From: Streptomyces sp. DT2A-34
Lineage (GTDB): Bacteria; Actinomycetota; Actinomycetes; Streptomycetales; Streptomycetaceae
Direction of reading: 5' to 3'
Assembly: GCF_030499515.1 (NCBI RefSeq)
Contig: NZ_JASTWJ010000001.1
Coordinates: 8,412,001-8,476,000, forward strand
Length of the DNA stretch: 64,000 bases
Shown here in pieces: positions 55,240 to 64,000 of the stretch. The notes beneath the pieces were generated by a model. That model searched no databases. It was given only the letters and a program-made list of their open reading frames with translations, and was not told the DNA's origin. Every line of letters starts with the position of its first letter. The first letter of the stretch is position 1. The position numbers were made by a program, and so were the translations under genes.

Positions 55240-55563
55240 GTGGCTCTTCCGCCCCTTACCCCTGAACAGCGCGCAGCCGCGCTCGAAAAGGCCGCCGCGG
55301 CTCGCCGGGAGCGGGCCGAGGTCAAGAATCGACTCAAGCACTCCGGCGCCTCCCTTCACGAGGTCATCAAGCAGGGCCAGGAGAACGACGTCATCGGCAA
55401 GATGAAGGTCTCCGCCCTGCTCGAGTCCCTGCCGGGCGTGGGCAAGGTCCGCGCCAAGCAGATCATGGAGCGACTCGGCATCTCCGAGAGCCGCCGCGTG
55501 CGTGGCCTCGGTTCGAACCAGATCGCTTCCCTGGAGCGTGAGTTCGGCAGCACCGGCTCCTGA
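55240..55563 (+). CDS. mihF: Integration host factor sIHF (actinobacterial nucleoid protein)
   Basis: A 107-residue basic DNA-binding protein identical in length to S. coelicolor sIHF, essential in mycobacteria (mIHF). A long N-terminal helix (QRAAALEKAAAARRERAEVK) is followed by the helix-two-turn-helix core (VSALLESLPGVGKVRAKQIMERLGI) that bends DNA and affects topoisomerase activity. Despite the name it is unrelated to HU/IHF. The GTG at 55240 follows GAGG. The sIHF-gmk-rpoZ-coaBC-metK-priA order is conserved in actinobacteria. Confidence 0.95.
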   Translation: MALPPLTPEQRAAALEKAAAARRERAEVKNRLKHSGASLHEVIKQGQENDVIGKMKVSALLESLPGVGKVRAKQIMERLGISESRRVRGLGSNQIASLEREFGSTGS

Positions 55564-55571
55564 GTCCGGGT

Positions 55572-55588
55572 ACTCCCGGACCGGGAGT
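55572..55588 (+). terminator. Short GC hairpin after the sIHF gene
   Basis: ACTCCCGG (55572-55579) pairs with CCGGGAGT (55581-55588) with only one base between, and a second CCCGGG/CCGGG stretch follows. It may be a weak terminator or processing site between sIHF and gmk. Confidence 0.4.
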
Positions 55589-55623
55589 CCCGGGCACTCC
55601 GGGATTGCTGGAATAATCGCTGC

Positions 55624-56181
55624 ATGAGTGAACGTCCGCGACTGACCGTGCTCTCCGGCCCCTCCGGGGTCGGCAAGAGCACGGTCGTCGCCCATATGCG
55701 CAAGGAACACCCCGAGGTCTGGCTCTCGGTGTCGGCGACGACCCGCAAGCCCCGCCCCGGCGAGCGGCACGGAGTCCACTACTTCTTCGTCACCGACGAG
55801 GAGATGGACAAGCTGATCGCCAACGGTGAGCTGCTGGAGTGGGCCGAGTTCGCAGGCAACCGCTACGGCACGCCGCGTGCGGCCGTGCTGGAGCGGCTGG
55901 AGGCGGGTGAGCCCGTCCTGCTGGAGATCGACCTCCAGGGCGCCCGGCAGGTCCGCGAGTCCATGGCGGAGGCCCAGCTGGTGTTCCTGGCTCCTCCCTC
56001 CTGGGAGGAGCTCGTGCGCAGACTCACCGGACGGGGCACCGAGCCGCCCGAGGTGATCGAGCGCCGTCTGGACGCGGCGAAGGTCGAGCTGGCGGCCGAG
56101 CCGGAGTTCGACGTGACCTTGGTCAACACCTCCGTCGAGGACGTGGCGCGCGAGCTGCTAGCCTTGATGGACGTTGTGTGA
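55624..56181 (+). CDS. gmk: Guanylate kinase
   Basis: A 185-residue enzyme that phosphorylates GMP to GDP. The P-loop is [16 protein letters not shown], the GMP-binding stretch [21 protein letters not shown], and the lid contains [20 protein letters not shown]. The ATG at 55624 starts [11 protein letters not shown]. The length is normal and it lies between sIHF and rpoZ as in other actinobacteria. Confidence 0.96.
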   Translation: MSERPRLTVLSGPSGVGKSTVVAHMRKEHPEVWLSVSATTRKPRPGERHGVHYFFVTDEEMDKLIANGELLEWAEFAGNRYGTPRAAVLERLEAGEPVLLEIDLQGARQVRESMAEAQLVFLAPPSWEELVRRLTGRGTEPPEVIERRLDAAKVELAAEPEFDVTLVNTSVEDVARELLALMDVV

Positions 56182-56265
56182 TCGTGATTGATCGTTGAAG
56201 CTTGGCCGTTTCGCTCAGGCTTGATCATTCACACTGAATCTTTCCCATCCATCGGAAGGTAGAGC

Positions 56266-56538
56266 GTGTCCTCTTCCATCTCCGCGCCCGAGGGCATCAT
56301 CAACCCGCCGATCGACGAGCTCCTCGAGGCCACCGACTCGAAGTACAGCCTCGTGATCTATGCGGCCAAGCGGGCCCGCCAGATCAACGCGTACTACTCG
56401 CAGCTCGGCGAGGGCCTCCTCGAGTACGTCGGTCCGCTCGTCGACACCCACGTCCACGAGAAGCCGCTCTCGATCGCCCTGCGCGAGATCAACGCGGGTC
56501 TTCTGACGTCCGAGGCCGTCGAGGGCCCGGCGCAGTGA
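56266..56538 (+). CDS. rpoZ: RNA polymerase omega subunit
   Basis: A 90-residue protein that helps assemble beta' into RNA polymerase. The family blocks are [31 protein letters not shown] and [15 protein letters not shown]. The N terminus [12 protein letters not shown] is the usual actinobacterial form. The GTG at 56266 follows GGAAGG. A strong hairpin follows 43 bases after the stop. Confidence 0.96.
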   Translation: MSSSISAPEGIINPPIDELLEATDSKYSLVIYAAKRARQINAYYSQLGEGLLEYVGPLVDTHVHEKPLSIALREINAGLLTSEAVEGPAQ

Positions 56539-56581
56539 GCCTGGCGAAGTAAGTAGTATTTTCAGCTTTGAGCTGGCTTTT

Positions 56582-56615
56582 CCACAGGCCCGGCAGCGTG
56601 CTGTCGGGCCTGTGG
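56582..56615 (+). terminator. Hairpin terminator after rpoZ
   Basis: The stem CCACAGGCCCG (56582-56592) pairs with CGGGCCTGTGG (56605-56615), and the inner GCAGC/GCTGT extends it with one G-U pair. CTTTT precedes the stem, giving an A-rich left flank in the reverse sense. Confidence 0.8.
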
Positions 56616-56689
56616 TCTGCTCGGGGGCGCGGGGGGCGTCCCCCGCTGTGATGCAGCATGGAGTCGTCGGTTCAATGAGTGGAGGCCCG

Positions 56690-57892
56690 GTGGACAAGCC
56701 CAAGGTCGTTCTGGGGGTCAGCGGCGGCATCGCCGCGTACAAGGCCTGTGAGCTGCTGCGCAGACTCACGGAGTCAGGGCATGACGTCCGGGTCGTGCCC
56801 ACCGCCTCCGCGCTGCACTTCGTCGGCGCCGCCACCTGGTCCGCCCTGTCCGGCCATCCCGTCTCGACGGAGGTCTGGGACGATGTCCACGAGGTCCCGC
56901 ACGTCCGCATCGGCCAGCAGGCCGACCTGGTGGTCGTCGCCCCGGCCACGGCCGACACGCTCGCCAAGGCCGCGCACGGCCTCGCCGACGACCTGCTGAC
57001 CAACACCCTGCTCACCGCCCGCTGCCCGGTCGTCTTCGCGCCCGCCATGCACACCGAGATGTGGGAGCACCCGGCCACCCAGGAGAACGTGGCGACGCTG
57101 CGCCGCCGCGGCGCGGTCGTCATCGAGCCCGCCGTCGGCCGCCTCACCGGCGTCGACACGGGCAAGGGCCGACTGCCCGAGCCCGCGGAGATCTTCGAGG
57201 TCTGTCGCCGGGTCCTGGCCCGGGGCGTCACCGAGCCGGACCTCAAGGGCCGGCACGTCGTCGTGAGCGCCGGCGGCACCCGGGAGCCCCTCGACCCGGT
57301 CCGCTTCCTGGGCAACCGCTCCTCCGGCAAGCAGGGCTACGCCCTCGCCCGCACCGCCGCCGCCCGGGGCGCCCGGGTCACGCTGCTCGCGGCGAACACC
57401 GGATTGCCCGACCCGGCGGGCGTGGACGTGGTGCAGGTCGGCACGGCCGTACTGCTGCGGGAAGCGGTCCTCAAGGCGGCCGCGGACGCCGACGCGGTGG
57501 TGATGGCGGCCGCGGTCGCGGACTTCCGCCCGGCCGCGTACGCCGCCGGAAAGATCAAGAAGAAGGACGGCCAGGACCCGGACCCCATCGTCCTGGTGCG
57601 GAATCCGGACATCCTCGCGGAGATCTCGGCCGACCGCGCCCGCCCCGGCCAGGTGATCGTCGGCTTCGCCGCCGAGACGGACGACGTCATGGCCAACGGC
57701 CGCAAAAAGCTGGCACGCAAAGGCTGCGACCTGCTGGTGGTGAACGAGGTGGGCGAGCGCAAGACCTTCGGTTCGGAGGAGAACGAGGCGGTCGTCCTGG
57801 GCGCCGACGGCAGCGAGACACCCGTACCGCACGGGCCCAAGGAGGCCCTGGCCGAAATCGTGTGGGACCTGGTGACGCGGCGACTGGTGTGA
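56690..57892 (+). CDS. coaBC: Bifunctional phosphopantothenoylcysteine decarboxylase/synthetase
   Basis: A 400-residue coenzyme A enzyme. The N-terminal flavoprotein CoaC half has LGVSGGIAAYKACELLRRL and VVVAPATADTLAKAAHGLAD; the C-terminal CoaB half has NRSSGKQGYALARTAAARGA, VMAAAVADFRP and KIKKKD. In CoaC the usual PAMNxxMW reads PAMHTEMW, and the substrate-flap Cys of the ACG motif is missing (GRLTGVDTGKGRL); this seems typical of actinobacteria but is noted. The GTG at 56690 follows GGAGG and gives the family start; an ATG at 56675 would add five residues. Confidence 0.93.
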   Translation: MDKPKVVLGVSGGIAAYKACELLRRLTESGHDVRVVPTASALHFVGAATWSALSGHPVSTEVWDDVHEVPHVRIGQQADLVVVAPATADTLAKAAHGLADDLLTNTLLTARCPVVFAPAMHTEMWEHPATQENVATLRRRGAVVIEPAVGRLTGVDTGKGRLPEPAEIFEVCRRVLARGVTEPDLKGRHVVVSAGGTREPLDPVRFLGNRSSGKQGYALARTAAARGARVTLLAANTGLPDPAGVDVVQVGTAVLLREAVLKAAADADAVVMAAAVADFRPAAYAAGKIKKKDGQDPDPIVLVRNPDILAEISADRARPGQVIVGFAAETDDVMANGRKKLARKGCDLLVVNEVGERKTFGSEENEAVVLGADGSETPVPHGPKEALAEIVWDLVTRRLV

Positions 57893-58131
57893 ATGTTTGA
57901 TGCGCTGCGGCTCTCTCCCGAGCCTCGCTCGATTCGGGTGTGGCGCCCCTGGCCAAGGGCGTGCGGCATTGGGCAGAATGCCCGTGCCGCAGGTCACAGC
58001 GCTCCCGAGAGGCGAGACAGGGGGCCCGCGGCCGAACGCGACAGATAAACTGTCCTCGGACGACGCCGGGCGCAGCCCCCGTCCCGTCCGCCAATGATCA
58101 GCCAGCAGCCGCTGCAACCACAGGGAGCGTT

Positions 58132-59340
58132 GTGTCCCGTCGCCTGTTCACCTCGGAGTCCGTGACCGAGGGTCACCCCGACAAGATCGCTGACCAGATC
58201 AGCGACACCATTCTCGACGCGCTTCTGCGCGAGGACCCGACCTCTCGGGTCGCCGTCGAGACCCTGATCACGACCGGCCTGGTGCACGTGGCCGGAGAGG
58301 TTACGACCAAGACGTACGCGGACATCGCGACGCTGGTCCGCAACAAGATCCTCGAGATCGGCTACGACTCCTCGAAGAAGGGCTTCGACGGCGCCTCCTG
58401 CGGCGTCTCCGTCTCGATCGGCGCGCAGTCGCCGGACATCGCGCAGGGCGTGGACACGGCGTACGAGACCCGGGTCGAGGGCGACGAAGACGAGCTGGAC
58501 CGCCAGGGCGCCGGTGACCAGGGCCTGATGTTCGGCTACGCGACGGACGAGACGCCGACGCTGATGCCGCTGCCGATCTTCCTGGCGCACCGCCTGTCCA
58601 AGCGCCTGTCCGAGGTCCGCAAGAACGGCACCATCCCCTACCTGCGCCCCGACGGAAAGACGCAGGTCACCATCGAGTACGACGGCGACAAGGCGGTCCG
58701 CCTGGACACGGTCGTGGTCTCCTCGCAGCACGCGAGCGACATCGACCTGGACTCGCTCCTCGCCCCCGACATCCGGGAGTTCGTGGTCGAGCCGGAGCTC
58801 AAGGCCCTCCTCGACGACGGCATCAAGCTCGACACCGAGAACTACCGCCTCCTGGTCAACCCCACCGGCCGCTTCGAGATCGGCGGTCCGATGGGTGACG
58901 CGGGCCTGACCGGCCGGAAGATCATCATCGACACGTACGGCGGCATGGCCCGCCACGGCGGTGGCGCCTTCTCGGGCAAGGACCCGTCCAAGGTGGACCG
59001 CTCGGCGGCGTACGCGATGCGCTGGGTCGCCAAGAACGTCGTCGCCGCGGGCCTTGCCTCCCGCTGCGAGGTGCAGGTGGCGTACGCGATCGGCAAGGCC
59101 GAGCCGGTCGGTTTGTTCGTCGAGACCTTCGGCACGGCCAAGATCGACGCCGAGAAGATCGAGAAGGCCATCGACGAGGTCTTCGACCTACGCCCGGCCG
59201 CGATCATCCGTGACCTGGACCTGCTCCGCCCGATCTACGCCCAGACGGCCGCCTACGGCCACTTCGGCCGTGAGCTGCCGGAGTTCACGTGGGAGCGGAC
59301 GGATCGGGTGGAGGCGTTGCGGAAGGCTGTGGGGCTGTAA
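58132..59340 (+). CDS. metK: S-adenosylmethionine synthetase
   Basis: A 402-residue enzyme that makes SAM from methionine and ATP. Signatures are [31 protein letters not shown], the phosphate-binding [16 protein letters not shown] and [20 protein letters not shown]. The GTG at 58132 follows GGGAG; the long open upstream extension is not conserved. No SAM riboswitch fold was recognised in the 240-base leader, which holds a small GACAG-ATAAA-CTGTC hairpin. A terminator follows. Confidence 0.97.
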   Translation: MSRRLFTSESVTEGHPDKIADQISDTILDALLREDPTSRVAVETLITTGLVHVAGEVTTKTYADIATLVRNKILEIGYDSSKKGFDGASCGVSVSIGAQSPDIAQGVDTAYETRVEGDEDELDRQGAGDQGLMFGYATDETPTLMPLPIFLAHRLSKRLSEVRKNGTIPYLRPDGKTQVTIEYDGDKAVRLDTVVVSSQHASDIDLDSLLAPDIREFVVEPELKALLDDGIKLDTENYRLLVNPTGRFEIGGPMGDAGLTGRKIIIDTYGGMARHGGGAFSGKDPSKVDRSAAYAMRWVAKNVVAAGLASRCEVQVAYAIGKAEPVGLFVETFGTAKIDAEKIEKAIDEVFDLRPAAIIRDLDLLRPIYAQTAAYGHFGRELPEFTWERTDRVEALRKAVGL

Positions 59341-59360
59341 GGCCTGACCTCAGGCTTGTG

Positions 59361-59397
59361 CGAGGCCCGGTTCCCCTGTGCGGGGTGCCGGGCCTCG
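59361..59397 (+). terminator. Hairpin terminator after metK
   Basis: CGAGGCCCGG (59361-59370) pairs with CCGGGCCTCG (59388-59397), and the inner CCCC/GGGG extends the stem. It lies 20 bases after the stop and marks the edge of the conserved block before the accessory insertion. Confidence 0.8.
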
Positions 59398-59576
59398 GCG
59401 TTTCACCCGGGTGGTCCGGCCAGGGAGGGCCTCAGGGCCGTCCCTTTCTTCGGGCTCGATTCGTCTGCTTCGGCACGGTCCAAGTGCCGCTTGATCTCAC
59501 CGGCATGCACGGACGCGAGACGACGTAGGAGCCGAACGTCGCCGTCACCATCGCCACGGCGAGGAGACGCGTGCCG

Positions 59577-60170
59577 TCACCGCTGGTCTGCGGGGGTGTG
59601 GAGCTGAATGCCATTGCCCATGCGTAGCGGTTCCTGTGCCTTGTTCGGTTCAGTGCGAGTGGAGGGCTTGGTGTGCATCCCCTCGCCCAGCGTGGCGAGG
59701 GCCGGAATTCGGCGTACGAGACGATCTCCGAGCCTCGCCAGGTCCCACTCGAAACTGTGGAGTTCCAAACGCGCGTCCTGACACTCGGCGAGTTCGGCGA
59801 TGGACCTGGGCAGTCGCCGAGCATCGAGCTGCTTCACCCTGTGACCGATGAACAGCGGCACGACGAGCGCCCGGGAGGTGAGAGCCTCTTCGATCTCCCG
59901 CCGCACCCAGTCCTGAGGGTTGTCGAGCGCGCGGCTGCCGGGCCGGGACGGGTCGGGCGCGTCGAGCCATCCTTCGTCGATGAGTGCGAGCAGAACCTGG
60001 CTGCTACGGGCGGCCTGGATGAGGACATCGACATAGTTCTGGCTTGGACCGATCGACTTCCGGGCCAGGAAGACGCTGTCCTGCCCGAACCTGGCAGACA
60101 GCAGTCGATCACACATGTAGGCGACTTCTTTGCCGCCCCTGGATCGGTAGTTGATGAAGATCTCGTGCAC
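59577..60170 (-). CDS. Stand-alone TIR-domain protein
   Basis: A 197-residue protein that is nearly all TIR domain: strand A EIFINYRSRGGKEVAYMCD, then ARKSIGPSQNYVDVLIQAAR, strand D VLLALIDEGWLD, and DWVRREIEEALTSRALVVPL. Glu92 in WVRREI aligns, from recall, with the NAD-cleaving glutamate of SARM1 (DWVHKEIVTAL), so NADase activity is possible. Bacterial TIR proteins often serve in anti-phage defence, but no effector or sensor partner is visible alongside. The GTG at 60170 is chosen because GAAGGGA lies eight bases upstream and the TIR fold begins at once. Codons such as AAA, CGA, TGT and GAT are commoner than in neighbours, suggesting acquisition. It lies between metK and priA on the opposite strand. 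Confidence 0.8.
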   Translation of the reverse strand: MHEIFINYRSRGGKEVAYMCDRLLSARFGQDSVFLARKSIGPSQNYVDVLIQAARSSQVLLALIDEGWLDAPDPSRPGSRALDNPQDWVRREIEEALTSRALVVPLFIGHRVKQLDARRLPRSIAELAECQDARLELHSFEWDLARLGDRLVRRIPALATLGEGMHTKPSTRTEPNKAQEPLRMGNGIQLHTPADQR

Positions 60171-61085
60171 GAATACATCCCTTCTCGGGGAGCGGGAGAG
60201 TCGGCCGGGTCGGCAGAGACAGGTGGGGGCGGACGCGCTGATGGACGGCAGAACGTCAGCCGCGGTCTGGCAGACCCGGTCGACGTCAGGTACCTGACAG
60301 ACCGGTGTCCGAGCCGGCGGGGGCTGGCTGCACCGCGTGCGTGAGCTGTTCAGGTTCTGGTGATGGGTCTGAGCGGTCACGGGAGGCATGCACGCATGCA
60401 GTGCCGGACCTGATCAGGGCCCAAACTGGTCGAACCAGAACCGACCTTGCGGAGCTGTGTCAGCCACACGCGTCGCTCGCGGCCGTCGCACAGGCGAGTT
60501 GCTGCAGGGAGAGCCGCGTCTCCACGCGCCGCTTGCACAGTTAGCCTGAACGTGCGCCACCCCATCGGCGACCTCCATCACTCCCCGGGCGGCAGCCGGG
60601 TGAGTGCCGCTGATCAGTGCGTGCGGCAGGTGGCCGGGCCGACGAACGTGAAACGGGCGTTTCCCGTTTTCTCATTGGGAGGGAAGCTGACGAGGAGTCC
60701 GCTGTCGAGAAGGCGGTTTCGGCCAGGGCGTAGGGCTATGAGTCCTTCGCCGGGCCGGGGTAGTCAATGGCGGTCCGATAGAGATCCTCGTGCGGTGGTG
60801 ATCGCCCGGTGCGTTGGCCGGGGTTGCTTGGGCGCAGAGCGCCTTGTGCGTGCGGTGGATCTGGAATCGGTACGGCTGCCGCGTTGATCTCGGGAGGAAG
60901 AATGGCGCCGAGGCATCCGGCGCGTAGGGACGGGTGCTTCGGGGCGGGAGCCCCGCGGGGGCGAATTCCGTAGTCGGCCGCAGAGCCTGTGACGTGGTCG
61001 AGCGGTCCAAGGCAGAGTGCGCTCCGTCGCTCTGCGGGAACTCGGGCGCGGTCGGATGTCAGTGGCGTTTGGTAAGAATGCAAGC
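60171..61085. other. 915-base stretch without a convincing gene, accessory in character
   Basis: Several short ORFs occur on both strands, but none combines a start site, usual third-position GC bias and a recognisable motif. One good ribosome binding site, GGGAGGAAGA, precedes ATG 60902, yet that frame stops after 23 codons. The composition is less biased than in the flanking genes. The region probably holds the promoter of the TIR gene, leftovers of an insertion, and the priA promoter. Confidence 0.6.

Positions 61086-64000
<2,915 letters not shown>

Noticed and set aside
57893..58131. Possible SAM riboswitch before metK
   Set aside because: No S-box core elements or kink-turn were recognised; only a small GACAG/CTGTC hairpin is present.
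60305..60544. A 79-codon plus-strand ORF upstream of the TIR gene
   Set aside because: There is no ribosome binding site and no recognisable fold; the Cys-rich composition alone is not evidence.
60447..60887. A 146-codon plus-strand ORF in the metK-priA gap
   Set aside because: It is Arg/Ser-rich with no start signal, no motif and no third-position GC bias; probably chance.
60171..61085. Transposase or attachment-site remains around the TIR gene
   Set aside because: No transposase motif, terminal inverted repeats, target duplication or tRNA gene could be found by eye.

Overview
The window is chromosomal DNA of a high-GC actinomycete, almost certainly a Streptomyces. Third codon positions are nearly all G or C, GTG and TTG starts are common, and gene content and order match the conserved Streptomyces core block that runs from thrS to priA (about SCO1531 to SCO1475 in S. 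coelicolor, recalled from memory and not checked here). The developmental regulator BldD and the nucleoid protein sIHF are both present, and no phage, transposase or CRISPR array was found.

Layout. 1-10.3 kb: the end of thrS, a HIT protein, an unknown membrane protein, an EF-G-like GTPase, then the coupled pgsA-patA-pimA phosphatidylinositol mannoside cluster and a frameshifted small membrane-protein gene. 10.4-15.2 kb: pdxST (vitamin B6), a YebC factor and ruvCAB (Holliday junction processing). 15.4-23 kb: yajC-secD-secF (Sec translocon), apt, a small secreted protein and relA/spoT. 23-30.6 kb: a DUF349 protein and a membrane-anchored cyclophilin on the minus strand, then a glyoxalase-II-like hydrolase, hisS, a VKOR protein, an MgsA/RarA ATPase and rpsD. 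30.8-42.9 kb: two small membrane-associated proteins, alaS, ruvX, mltG, the shikimate genes aroE and aroC-aroK-aroB, a proline-rich P-loop protein and a divergent M24 peptidase. 43-45 kb: efp-nusB converge on bldD across two strong hairpins. 44.8-55 kb: the complete de novo UMP pathway, pyrR-pyrB-pyrC-(PH-like)-carA-carB-pyrD-pyrF. 55.2-59.3 kb: sIHF, gmk, rpoZ, coaBC and metK. 59.3-61.1 kb: an accessory insertion with a stand-alone TIR-domain gene. 61.1-64 kb: priA and a frameshifted helix-turn-helix gene.

The genes form tightly packed housekeeping operons with many start/stop overlaps of 1-20 bases, separated by long perfect hairpins. Regulation can be read at several places: two abutting BldD boxes in front of bldD, and a PyrR RNA hairpin that captures the pyrR ribosome binding site.

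Less ordinary features are a decayed potassium-channel gene that has lost its pore, three genes each broken by one apparent single-base indel (two of them in runs of five G), the TIR gene between metK and priA, and an M24 peptidase whose metal ligands are substituted. No multi-gene novel system could be supported; the TIR island is the best candidate for accessory biology.
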